Below, piece by piece: positions 8,068-17,400 of a DNA stretch of 64,000 nucleotides. The position numbers and the translations under genes were made by a program. Every line of letters begins with the position of its first letter. The stretch's first letter is position 1. The notes under the pieces were generated by a model. The model ran no database searches. It saw only the letters and a program-made list of their open reading frames with translations, and was not told where the DNA came from. This DNA is from Ignavibacteriota bacterium (GTDB taxonomy: Bacteria > Bacteroidota > Ignavibacteria > UBA10030 > UBA6906), in contig JADJHP010000002.1 in NCBI GenBank assembly GCA_016707525.1, positions 504,501 to 568,500 on the forward strand, given 5' to 3'.

Positions 8068-9051
8068 ATGCTGAACTACATCTGGATCGGCCTGATCGTC
8101 ATCGGCATCTTTGTGGCTGTCGGGAACGATATCAACGATGAAATGCGGGCCACCTATCGCAACGGGTCCGTGCTCGAAGGCTCGGTGGAGATCACCAAAC
8201 GTCCGACCGCGCTCCGCGAAACGTGGGAGGGCGAGCTCGTGATCCCTGCCGCATCGTTCAATGCCTTCTACGGGACGCAGCGGACCGATGAGGATGTCCG
8301 TCAGCGCATCGTGATCAACACGGGCGCCGACGGCGTTCGCTCGGTGCTGATGCCGGTCGGTGACACGACACCCGCATGGTGGCGGGCGATGGCGAAAGCG
8401 TCGGCGTCGCACGAGAACCTCACCGGTTCGGTCGTGGCGTTCCAGCCGGCCGATGGGGCAACGAGTGCCGTGATCCGATTCGCACTCGAACCCGTCCGGT
8501 TCGTGAAGACGCGAGCCGTCACGCAGGCCGCGCTCGATTATTCCGGCATCGCTGTTACCATCGCCCTCGGCCTGATCGGCATCATGGCACTCTGGCTGGG
8601 CGTGATGAAGGTGGCCGACGAGGCCGGGCTGTTGCACGTGCTGACCCGGGCCCTCGCGCCGGTGACGCGCCGCATCTTCCCGGACGTCCCTCCCGATCAT
8701 CCGGCGGTCGGTGCGATGATCATGAACATCGCAGCGAACATGCTCGGACTCAGCAACGCCGCGACGCCGATGGGGCTCAAGGCGATGGAAGAACTCAACA
8801 AGCTCAACCCGAAGGTGGGAACGGCGACCAACGCGATGGTCACCTTCCTCGCCATCAACACGGGCGGACTGATCCTCATCCCGGCCACGGCCATCGCGGT
8901 CCGCGCCGCTGCCGGGTCCGCGAATCCGGGGATCATCATCGGCACGTCCATTGTCGGCGCCGGAGCGGCGACCATCGCCGGCGTCCTCGCCTCCAAACTC
9001 CTGCAGCGCCTGCCGAGGTACAAGAAGGCGATGGAGGTGAGCCATGAGTGA
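8068..9051 (+). CDS. spmA: Nucleoside-recognition (Gate) membrane protein, SpmA-like, with extracytoplasmic insert
   Basis: The C-terminal part (from about residue 155) matches spore maturation protein A: MKVADEAGLLHVLTRALAP, the conserved MIMNIAANMLGLSNAATPMG, FLAINTGGLILIP and a last helix around AGAATIAGVLASKLL. The first helix (MLNYIWIGLIVIGIFVAVGND) is separated from the second by ~125 hydrophilic residues that compact SpmA proteins lack. The organism is not obviously a spore former; homologues in non-sporulating bacteria are of unclear transport function. It overlaps spmB by 8 nt, so the two probably form one membrane complex. Confidence 0.85.
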   Translation: MLNYIWIGLIVIGIFVAVGNDINDEMRATYRNGSVLEGSVEITKRPTALRETWEGELVIPAASFNAFYGTQRTDEDVRQRIVINTGADGVRSVLMPVGDTTPAWWRAMAKASASHENLTGSVVAFQPADGATSAVIRFALEPVRFVKTRAVTQAALDYSGIAVTIALGLIGIMALWLGVMKVADEAGLLHVLTRALAPVTRRIFPDVPPDHPAVGAMIMNIAANMLGLSNAATPMGLKAMEELNKLNPKVGTATNAMVTFLAINTGGLILIPATAIAVRAAAGSANPGIIIGTSIVGAGAATIAGVLASKLLQRLPRYKKAMEVSHE

Positions 9052-9586
9052 TTTCTTCCGCGCCGCTATATCGGTGATCTCACTGGTCGCCATCCCCCTC
9101 GTCCTGCTGGTCTTCCTGGGTTGGGGTCTGGTCAAGAAAGTGAAAGTGTATGAGGTGTTTGTGGAGGGTGCCAAGGACGGCTTCAATACGGCCATTCGCA
9201 TCATCCCCTACCTGGTCGCCATGCTGGCCGCCATCGGGATCTTCCGGGCCAGTGGGGCCCTGGAACTGCTGATCGCTGTCCTGACCCCGGTCACCAGCCT
9301 GATCGGGATGCCGCCGGAGACCTTGCCCATGGCGCTCATGCGCCCTCTGTCGGGGAGCGGTTCTCTTGGCATCATGACCGAGCTCATGAATGTGCACGGG
9401 CCGGATTCTCTCATTGGGATCATGGCTTCGACGATGTACGGGTCATCCGAGACCACATTCTACGTCCTTGCCGTGTACTTCGGGGCGGTCGGTGTGAAGA
9501 ATACGCGGCATGCCGTTCCCACGGGCCTGATCGCCGATCTGGCGGGTATGCTGGCGGCGGTGTGGATCGTGAATCTCCTGTTTTGA
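9044..9586 (+). CDS. spmB: Nucleoside-recognition (Gate) membrane protein, SpmB-like
   Basis: A 180-aa polytopic protein matching spore maturation protein B: VYEVFVEGAKDGFNTAIRI, IGMPPETLPMALMRPLSGSG and MASTMYGSSETTFYVLAVYFGAVGV. There are about four to five membrane helices. ATG 9044 lies within the end of spmA, giving translational coupling. A promoter for the next gene follows after its stop, so the pair ends the preceding unit. Confidence 0.87.
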   Translation: MSDFFRAAISVISLVAIPLVLLVFLGWGLVKKVKVYEVFVEGAKDGFNTAIRIIPYLVAMLAAIGIFRASGALELLIAVLTPVTSLIGMPPETLPMALMRPLSGSGSLGIMTELMNVHGPDSLIGIMASTMYGSSETTFYVLAVYFGAVGVKNTRHAVPTGLIADLAGMLAAVWIVNLLF

Positions 9587-9618
9587 AGATCCCGGAGGGG
9601 GGCTCGCATCTCCAAATA

Positions 9619-9650
9619 TTGCACTTGCGGCCCCATTTGGCTATATTTCG
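9619..9650 (+). promoter_or_regulatory. Putative primary-sigma promoter for proline dehydrogenase
   Basis: TTG (9619-9621), a 20-nt spacer and TATATTTCG (9642-9650) closely match the Bacteroidetes -33/-7 pattern. The predicted transcript would have a ~90-nt leader before ATG 9746. Confidence 0.6.
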
Positions 9651-9745
9651 GGCACTGAAAGCTGTACGGCCCTGCACAGGCTCGCCCGTAACTCCACGCC
9701 CGACCTGATGACATTCGTGTCCCAATCACGATCTGAGCATCCCTT

Positions 9746-10648
9746 ATGCATCTGCTGAACAAGCTCGTCGTCGCCTCGATACCCATGGTGCCACGACGGG
9801 TCATCCGTTACTTCGCCGGACGGTACATCGCGGGGGAGACCCTCCCCATGGCGGTCACCTGCGTCCGGCAACTCAATGCTGAAAAAGTGTGTGCGACCAT
9901 GGATGTTCTCGGCGAGGACATCTCCACCCGTGCCGAAGCGATCGCCTCCCGCGACAGTTCCATCCAGGTCCTCCACACCATTGCCCGCGAAAAACTCGAT
10001 TCCAATCTCTCCATCAAACTCACGTCCCTCGGCCTGAAGATCGACAAGGCCTTCTGCCTCGAGAATGTGCGTGAGATCCTCCGCGTCGCGGCAAGCTATA
10101 ACAATTTTGTCCGCGTCGACATGGAAGATTCCACCTGCACGACGGATACCATCGAGGTGTTCCTTGCCGCGCACCGGGAGTTCCCCAATACCGGGATCGT
10201 TGTGCAGGCGTATCTCTTCCGCACGGAAGCGGATGTGCGTGCGCTGGCCGCGGAGAAGGCGAACTTCCGCCTGTGCAAGGGCATCTACAAAGAGGCCCCT
10301 GCCATCGCCTTCCAGAAGCGGGAGGAGGTGCAGGACAATTATTCGAAGCTCCTCGGGATCATGTTCGATGCCGGGTGCTATGTGGGCATCGCGACGCACG
10401 ACACCGTGCTGGTCGATGCCGCCTACGCGATCATCGCGAAGCGTGGCCTGCGAAAAGACCAGTATGAATTCCAGATGCTTCTGGGTGTGCGCCCTGAGCT
10501 CCGGAAGCGCCTGGTGCGCGATGGCCATAAGGTCCGCCTGTATGTGCCGTTCGGTGAGCATTGGTATGGCTACTCCACCCGCAGGTTCAAGGAGAACCCG
10601 GCAGTCGCCGGCTACGTGTTCAAAGCGTTGTTCACGCGGAACGTCTGA
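9746..10648 (+). CDS. Monofunctional proline dehydrogenase
   Basis: A FAD-dependent first step of proline degradation, making pyrroline-5-carboxylate. The 300-aa (beta/alpha)8 barrel protein has the PRODH motifs LSIKLTSLGLKID, VRVDMEDST, VVQAYLFRTEADV, FRLCKGIYKEAP and the C-terminal QMLLGVRPELR and RLYVPFGEHWYGYSTRRF with the two substrate Arg residues. No aldehyde dehydrogenase domain is fused; the second enzyme is encoded separately at 47975. It is a single-gene unit by its own promoter upstream and an inverted repeat downstream. Confidence 0.93.
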   Translation: MHLLNKLVVASIPMVPRRVIRYFAGRYIAGETLPMAVTCVRQLNAEKVCATMDVLGEDISTRAEAIASRDSSIQVLHTIAREKLDSNLSIKLTSLGLKIDKAFCLENVREILRVAASYNNFVRVDMEDSTCTTDTIEVFLAAHREFPNTGIVVQAYLFRTEADVRALAAEKANFRLCKGIYKEAPAIAFQKREEVQDNYSKLLGIMFDAGCYVGIATHDTVLVDAAYAIIAKRGLRKDQYEFQMLLGVRPELRKRLVRDGHKVRLYVPFGEHWYGYSTRRFKENPAVAGYVFKALFTRNV

Positions 10649-10664
10649 CCCCGTTCCATTGTCC

Positions 10665-10681
10665 GGGACCGGACCGGTCCC
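10665..10681. terminator. Inverted repeat after proline dehydrogenase, terminator-like
   Basis: GGGACCGGACCGGTCCC is a perfect 8+1+8 palindrome starting 17 nt after the stop. It can form a GC-rich hairpin but lacks a T-run, so Rho-independent termination is only possible. Confidence 0.4.
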
Positions 10682-10719
10682 CGCTGTAGGCTTTCTATTC
10701 AACCAACAAGGAGCAATTC

Positions 10720-12786
10720 ATGGCGGAAACAAACTTCAAACCCTACGTGCCGCCGACCACGGACATGAAGGAGTTCACCGTTCGCGCATTGGTGATCGGC
10801 CTCGTCATGTGCGTTGTGCTCGGTGCCGCAAATGCGTATCTGGGCTTGAAAGCAGGCATGACGATCGCGGCGACATATCCGGCCGCGGTGATCGGCATGG
10901 CATTGCTGCGCCTGGGCAAAGGGACGATCCTGGAAGAGAACTTCGCCCGTACCGTCGGCTCGATCGGTGAGTCCGTCGCCGCCGGTGCGGTCTTCACGAT
11001 CCCCGCGTTCGTCGTGCTGGGCATCTGGAAGTTCAACACGGGATCCATGTGGACCGAGTACCTCACCTCTGCGGCACTGATGATCCTCGGCGGTCTGCTG
11101 GGCATCATGTTCGTGACCGTGCTGCGCCGCGTGATGGTCGAGGATCCTTCGCTGCCGTTCCCCGAGTCGCAGGCAGCAGCCGAGATCCACAAAGCGGGCC
11201 AGCGCGGTGCCGATGCCGCTCTGCAGCTCTTCCGGGCGATGGGCGTGGGTGCATTGATCAAGCTGCTCGACGGCTTCGGTGTGTTCCGCGCCTCGAACGA
11301 TTTCCATGTGATGATCGGCAAGGTGAAAGAAGGCTTTGTCCGCCTCGGTCTCACCGACAATGCGGAGAAGGTGGCCGGCGGCGGTATGACGACGATCTCC
11401 GCTCCCGCGGCGACCCCTGCCTATATCGGTGTCGGCTACATCATCGGGCCGGAACTTGGCGCACTCAACTTCGCGGGCGGCCTGCTCGCATGGGGCCTCT
11501 TCGTCCCGCTGCTCGTGTACTTCCTCGGGCCGGTGAAGATCGATCAGTATCTGGCCCTGAACAATGGTGACGAAACCGCAGCCTGGGTCGCGCTCACCGG
11601 CCACCTGTACCGGTTCATCGTCCGCCCGATCGCCGTCGGCGGTATGCTTGTCGGCGCGACGTTCACGCTGTGGAAGATGCGCAAGAACCTCATCCTCGGG
11701 ATCAAGCGTGGCATCGCTGATGTGAAGAAGACCGCATCCTCTACCGCGGTGACGAACCGGACGGAGCAGGACCTGCCGTTCAAGCTCGTCATCATGGGCG
11801 TGTTCATCATCTTTGGCCTGATGATCGCCCTGTATTTCTACTTCACGGGCATGGTCCTCGGTGCGATCCTGGCCGCCGTGGTGATGCTCGTCGCGGGCTT
11901 CTTCTTCGCAGCGGTATCCGGCAATCTCGTTGGCATGATCGGTTCCTCCAACAACCCGATCTCCGGCCTGACGCTTGCAACGACGGTCGTGGCCGCCCTC
12001 ACGATGGTGATCGTCGGCGTCACCGGACCGCAGGGTGTTGCGGCGGTGCTGGGTGTTGCGGCGGTCGTCTGCGTCTCGTCTGCGGTCGCCGGCGAGATGC
12101 TGCAGGACCTGAAGGTCGGCCATATCCTTGGTGGTACGCCGCGGAAGATGCAGGTCGGCGATATCATCGGGGTCATCCTGGCCGGTCTGGTGATGTTCTT
12201 CCCCCTGTATATACTCCATAACTCCGATCTTGCCGCCAACCCGGCAGGTGGTTTCGGAGGCAAGACCCTGTCCGCACCCCAGGCAGGACTCATGGCTGCG
12301 CTCTCGCAGGGCATCGTTGGTGGTGAAATGGCATGGCCGCTCGTCATCGTCGGTATCGCCATGGGCGTCTCCCTGATCCTGATCAAGGTCCGCAGCCCGA
12401 TGCTCTTCTCGGTCGGCATGTATCTTCCCCTCGAGACGACCTTTGCGATCTTCATCGGTGGCCTCATCCGGGGCATCGTGGATAAAATGGTCGGCAAGCG
12501 CGGCTTCAACGATGCCCAGAAAGCCCGCGTCGAGAACGCCGGGGTCCTGTCCGCCTCCGGGCTCATCGCCGGCGAGGCGCTCATCGGACTCTTCATCGCC
12601 GCCGTGGTGTTCGCACGCGATCAGATGGGGCAGAAGGCGGAGTTCTGGATGGTGTCCGGCATGGAAGCCATCGCCCCCTGGCTGGCGCTCCCGGTCTTTG
12701 CGATCCTTGCCTGGTATCTCATCTATGTCCCGCTGTCCAAAGCCGGCCGGCCGGAAGAACCAGCCCCGCCGACCGCAATGATGTGA
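10720..12786 (+). CDS. OPT family oligopeptide transporter
   Basis: A 688-aa polytopic membrane protein with about 14-16 hydrophobic segments. The N-terminus EFTVRALVIGLVMCVVLGAA and YLGLKAGMTIAATYPAAVIG, then FPESQAAAEIHKAGQ and the mid-protein MIGSSNNPISGLTLATT, are hallmarks of the bacterial OPT family. These proteins import small peptides or, in some branches, metal-siderophore complexes. The downstream gene is a dipeptidase, which favours peptide uptake and use (inference). ATG 10720 has AAGGAG 7 nt upstream. A strong hairpin follows the stop. Confidence 0.9.
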   Translation: MAETNFKPYVPPTTDMKEFTVRALVIGLVMCVVLGAANAYLGLKAGMTIAATYPAAVIGMALLRLGKGTILEENFARTVGSIGESVAAGAVFTIPAFVVLGIWKFNTGSMWTEYLTSAALMILGGLLGIMFVTVLRRVMVEDPSLPFPESQAAAEIHKAGQRGADAALQLFRAMGVGALIKLLDGFGVFRASNDFHVMIGKVKEGFVRLGLTDNAEKVAGGGMTTISAPAATPAYIGVGYIIGPELGALNFAGGLLAWGLFVPLLVYFLGPVKIDQYLALNNGDETAAWVALTGHLYRFIVRPIAVGGMLVGATFTLWKMRKNLILGIKRGIADVKKTASSTAVTNRTEQDLPFKLVIMGVFIIFGLMIALYFYFTGMVLGAILAAVVMLVAGFFFAAVSGNLVGMIGSSNNPISGLTLATTVVAALTMVIVGVTGPQGVAAVLGVAAVVCVSSAVAGEMLQDLKVGHILGGTPRKMQVGDIIGVILAGLVMFFPLYILHNSDLAANPAGGFGGKTLSAPQAGLMAALSQGIVGGEMAWPLVIVGIAMGVSLILIKVRSPMLFSVGMYLPLETTFAIFIGGLIRGIVDKMVGKRGFNDAQKARVENAGVLSASGLIAGEALIGLFIAAVVFARDQMGQKAEFWMVSGMEAIAPWLALPVFAILAWYLIYVPLSKAGRPEEPAPPTAMM

Positions 12787-12802
12787 TCACACAGTGACTC
12801 CC

Positions 12803-12841
12803 ATCGGCCCCGCTCCCGCCTACGGCAAGAGCGGGGCCGAT
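12803..12841 (+). terminator. Hairpin terminator after the OPT transporter
   Basis: ATCGGCCCCGCTC (12803-12815) pairs perfectly with GAGCGGGGCCGAT (12829-12841) across a 13-nt loop. A T-rich tail is weak (TAGGTCTTG). It begins 17 nt after the OPT stop and separates it from pepD. Confidence 0.65.
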
Positions 12842-12916
12842 AGGTCTTGACCCAGTGCCCGGCACACCCGGGCCCTATCCGCCCGCAAGGGCAACGTTGA
12901 ACGAGAGGAGAGCCTC

Positions 12917-14371
12917 ATGTCTGCTGCCATTGAAGGTCTGAAACCCGCGCTGGTGTGGAAGTACTTCGCCGAGATCGCGAAGATCCCACGCTGTTCGAAG
13001 CATGAAGAAGCGATCATCAAATACGTGCTCACCACCGCCAGGAATCTGGGTCTGCAGGCGCGCGCCGACAAGTTCGGCAATGTGCTCGTGCAGAAGCCTG
13101 CGAGCGCAGGCCGGGAGAAGGTGGGTATGGTCGTGCTCCAGGGTCATCTGGACATGGTGTGCGAGAAGAACAAGGAGACGGTGCACGACTTCTCGAAGGA
13201 CCCGATCCAGCTCGTCCGTAAGGGGAACATGATGATGGCCAATGGCACCACGCTCGGGGCCGATAATGGCATCGCGGTGGCGACCAGTCTGGCGATCATG
13301 GAGGATCGGACGCTGGAACATGGGCCGCTCGAGTTCCTGTTCACGGTGGATGAGGAGACCGGCCTGACGGGTGCCAGCAACCTGGGCTCCGATTTCCTGA
13401 CCGCGAAAACCTTGCTGAACCTGGATTCCGAGGAGGAAGGTGCGGTGTACGTCGGCTGCTCCGGCGGCAAGAATACGCTCGCGTCATGGAAGCTCGCGGT
13501 GGATCCGGCTCCCGCGGGGACCGTCCTGGCCGAGTTGAAGATCGCCGGCCTCAAGGGCGGGCATTCCGGACTGGAGATCGACAAGAACCGCGGCAATTCC
13601 ATCAAGATCATTGCACGGGTGCTGACGGCGCTCGCTTCCATGGGCGTCCGCCTCGCGACGATCGAGGGTGGCAACAAGCACAATGCGATCCCGCGTGAAG
13701 CGGAAGCCATCGTGTGCATCCCGAAGAAGAAGTGGGATGATGCGGCGAAACTCGTGTCCGTGTGCCAGGATGTGGTCCGTGCCGAGCTGGGTTCGGTCGA
13801 TCCGGATCTGGCCATCACGCTGACCGTTCAGAAGAACAAGAAGGTGAAGGTGCTGAAGAAAGCACTCCAGACAAAGGTCCTGCAGACCCTGGCAGCGCTG
13901 CCGCATGGCGTGATCAAGATGAGTTCCGACATCCCCGGGCTGGTGGAGACGTCGACGAACGTCGCTACGATCAAGACGACGAAGAAAGCGGTGGAGATGG
14001 CGACGAGCCAGCGGAGTTCGGTGGCATCGGAGATCATGGATGTCTGCCACACGGTCCGGGCGATCTTCGAATTAGGCGGTGCAGAGGCGAGCCATACCGA
14101 TGGGTATCCGGGCTGGAAGCCGGACCTCAACTCACCGGTCCTCAAGGTCGCGAAGCAGACGTACAAGAACCTGTATGGCAAGGAAACGGAAGTGAAGGCG
14201 ATCCACGCCGGTCTCGAATGCGGGATCATCGGGGAACGCTATCCTGGCATGGATATGCTGAGCTTCGGGCCGACACTCGAGATGGTGCACTCACCGGAAG
14301 AGCGCATGCACATCGATACGGTCGAGAAGTACTGGAACTTCCTGCTGGGTATTCTGAAGAACATGAAGTGA
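12917..14371 (+). CDS. pepD: Aminoacyl-histidine dipeptidase (PepD, M20C)
   Basis: A cytosolic di-zinc exopeptidase for Xaa-His and other dipeptides. The protein is 484 aa. The first metal His-Asp is in VVLQGHLDMVCEKN, the bridging Asp in TTLGADNGIAVA and the catalytic Glu in FTVDEETGLTGA. The ENxx-like LNLDSEEEGAVYVGCSGG and the dimerisation-domain motif LKGGHSGLEIDKNRGN follow, and the last metal His is in EAIHAGLECGII-like KAIHAGLECGI. ATG 12917 has GAGAGGAGAG upstream. Together with the upstream OPT transporter it suggests import and hydrolysis of small peptides. Confidence 0.95.
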   Translation: MSAAIEGLKPALVWKYFAEIAKIPRCSKHEEAIIKYVLTTARNLGLQARADKFGNVLVQKPASAGREKVGMVVLQGHLDMVCEKNKETVHDFSKDPIQLVRKGNMMMANGTTLGADNGIAVATSLAIMEDRTLEHGPLEFLFTVDEETGLTGASNLGSDFLTAKTLLNLDSEEEGAVYVGCSGGKNTLASWKLAVDPAPAGTVLAELKIAGLKGGHSGLEIDKNRGNSIKIIARVLTALASMGVRLATIEGGNKHNAIPREAEAIVCIPKKKWDDAAKLVSVCQDVVRAELGSVDPDLAITLTVQKNKKVKVLKKALQTKVLQTLAALPHGVIKMSSDIPGLVETSTNVATIKTTKKAVEMATSQRSSVASEIMDVCHTVRAIFELGGAEASHTDGYPGWKPDLNSPVLKVAKQTYKNLYGKETEVKAIHAGLECGIIGERYPGMDMLSFGPTLEMVHSPEERMHIDTVEKYWNFLLGILKNMK

Positions 14372-14386
14372 TGTGACCCCGGACGT

Positions 14387-14414
14387 GTAGGGGCGGTGCA
14401 TGCACCGCCCCTAC
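14387..14414. repeat. Perfect 28-bp palindrome between convergent genes
   Basis: GTAGGGGCGGTGCA is followed at once by its exact reverse complement, 14+14 with no spacer. It lies between the pepD stop (14371) and the stop of the convergent minus-strand gene (14462). It could terminate both transcripts. The AGGGGCG...CGCCCCT core also resembles REP-like palindromes dispersed in many genomes; only one copy is seen here. Confidence 0.6.
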
Positions 14415-14461
14415 GTCACGTTCGTATGGCCCTGGTGCCCCTGTGTTCTCGATCCTGATGG

Positions 14462-17400
14462 CTACCGGACCAGCAGGAGTTTCCGGTTGGCCGTGAACGT
14501 CCCCGCGATCATCCGGCAGTAGTACACCCCCGAAGGAAGTCCCGCCGCATCGAAGGTGACCTCGTGCAGCCCTTCGCCCCGTTCTCCTTCCACAAGCGTC
14601 GCAACCTCCGACCCCAGCGTGTTGTAGATCCGTATCTGCACCTGTGATGCTGTGGGCAAGGCGTACCGGATGGTCGTAGACGGATTGAACGGATTCGGAT
14701 AGTTCTGCATGAGTCCATACGTTGCCGGCGCGCTGACGTCCGCACCCTGGCGTATCCCCGCGATCTCCCCGATCCTCGGGGTCAACGGCGCCGCAGTGTT
14801 GAAGAAGTAGTCGATCAGCGCATTGAATGCAGGGGGATTTGACCCCGCATTCCCCGCGAACGGGCCGATCGCCGTAAGCGTGATGGTTGCCGGGAATGTC
14901 ACTGCGCTCCGCCAGCTCGTCCCATTGCTCGAGAATGAACCTGTCCAGGTGTTGCCCGTACGCTGGACGCGGAGATACAGCGGCGCTCCGCTGGCAATGA
15001 CGGTATCCTTCCTGACCGTGGGACTCCCTGCGCTGAAGCTGGCGGCGAAGAAGCGCGTGTTGGCTGCGTCGCGCACGAAGTCGAAACGGACGAACGTGGT
15101 CGCATCCTGCACGGCGATGATGCCGGCCGTCTGGTACTCCGCGCTCATGGCCGCATCGAATTTCGCTTCCACGGATACATCGGCATTCGGCACCGTCTGC
15201 AGGAGGCGGGGCGCGTTCATGGAGCCGGTCCAGAGGTCGTGCTCCGTGCCGGCCGGGATGGCGAAGCGCACCGCGGATCCCGTCATCGAAACGGATGCAT
15301 CGCCGAGCGGATTGACGAAGGTCCAGAGCGATCCGTTCAGGGACGGTCCATTGAAATTGTCCGACGCGACACCAACGGGTGGTGTCATGACATGGAGCCT
15401 GGCGCCGGCGCTGGTATCGGCGCCGACGCTGTTGGTGACGATACACCGGAACATCGCCCCGCTGTCGGCGGCTGACGTGGCGCTGATCGTGTAGGAAGCA
15501 GATGAGGCAGAGGCGATCGGTGCCCCGTTCCTTTGCCATTGAAATGTCAGCGGGGTGGTGCCGGATGCCGTGATGGTGAATGTTGCAGGCTGTCCGGCAG
15601 TGACCGTTGCTGCCTGGGGATCCGTGAGCACCGTGGGTGCCACCGGCACCGGCGGACCGTCCTCAGGAGCGATCGGTGAAGAGGTATTGAACACATAGTC
15701 GATCAGCGCCGTGAACGCCGGCGTCGATGAGACCGGAACCCCGTGGTTCCCCGCAAACGGGCCCGCCGCCGTCACGGTGAGGGGCTGACTGAACACCGCT
15801 GCGGTGACCCACTGGGTCCCGTTCACAGAATAGGATCCGGTCCAGGTGGAACCCTCCCGGCGCACGCGGAGATGGATCGCGCCGCTGGCGACGATCGCGG
15901 TGTCCTTGCGGACCGTCGCTGAACCGCCGAAGAACGTTGCGGCGAAGAAACGCGTTGAGGACGCATCTTTGACGATGTCGAACCGGATGAGGTTCGATGC
16001 ATCCTGCTGGACGATGATCCCCTGCATCTGATACTGCGTCGCAAGGCTCGACTCGAACCTGACGTCCATCGAGAAATCGGTATTCGGGATCGACTGGACG
16101 ATGCGGGGCGCGTTGAAGCCGCCGGTCCAGAGGTCATGCGAGACCCCGGCAGGGATCGTGATCGCCAGGCGCGCATCCTGTGTTCCGGTTCCCGTGAGAG
16201 CAAAGGATGCATCCCCGAGGGGATCCACCATGCTCCACAATGAGGTATTGATCGACGGCCCGCTGAAATCGTCAGAGGTCACGGCAGGTGATGCCGGGAT
16301 CTGCGTCACCGTGAGCACCGCTGTATTGCTGACCGCGTTCCCGGAACCATTGGTGACCACACAGCGGAAACCCGCCCCGCTGTCGGCTGCCGTGGCCGCC
16401 GGTATGGTATACGAGGATGCCGTGGCCCCATTGATGGGAATGGTGTTGCGTTGCCACTCATACGAGAATGGCCCGGTCCCGCTCGCGCTGACCGTGAAGG
16501 TCACCGGTTGGCCCGCGACAACGGCCTGCGATTGTGGGTGTCCGATGATCGTGGGCGGCAGGGGGGTGATGGAACCGTCTTCGGGGTCGATCGGCGATGC
16601 CGTGTTGAAGACGTAGTCGACGAGCGACGTGAAGGCCGGTGGCGTGGAACCCGCGTTGCCTGCGAAGGGGCCGATCCCCGTGAGCGTGAGCGTGGAGGAG
16701 AAACTCACTGTGGTCTTCCACGTGCTCCCATCATAGGAGAACGAGCCGGTCCACGTGTTGCCCGTGCGGTTGACGCGCAGGTACAGGGGCGAGCCGCTTG
16801 TGATGGCCGTGTCCTTCCGTACCGTGGGCAGGCCGCCGTTGAACGTGGCAGCGAAGAAACGGGTCCTGGAAGCATCACGGACGAAGTCGAATCTGATGAA
16901 CGTGGATGCGTCCTGCACCGCGATGAGCCCCTGTGTCTGATACTCGGCATTCATGGTGCCATCGAACTTCACGTCGACAGTGAAGTCCGCATCCGGGACG
17001 GACTGCAGGAGGCGCGGGGCCGTAAGTGTCCCCGTCCAGAGGTCATGCGTCGTGCCGGCCGGTACGGTGATCGCGAGGCGCGCATCCTGAGTCCCGGTTC
17101 CTGTGACAGCGAATGTCGCGTCTCCGAGCGGGTCGACCGCTGACCAGAGCGCACTGTTGATCGCGGGGCCGCTGAAATCATCCGATACGATGGTGTTCGC
17201 TGACGGGGGGATGCGTTGGACGGTAAGGCGGACCGCACGTGAGGTGTCGGTCCCCGTACCATCGCTGACAATGCACCGCAGCAGCGCACCACTGTCGGAT
17301 GCCGCGGCGTTCGCGATGACGTACCGTGCAGAGTTCGCTCCGGGGATCGGGGAACCGTTCTTCTGCCACTCGTAGCTCAGCCCGGGATCGCCAAAGGCGA

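Noticed and set aside
7345..9204. 619-codon minus-strand open frame opposite DUF5683 and spmA
   Set aside because: His/Asp/Arg-rich shadow with no domain; the plus-strand genes have clear families and overlaps.
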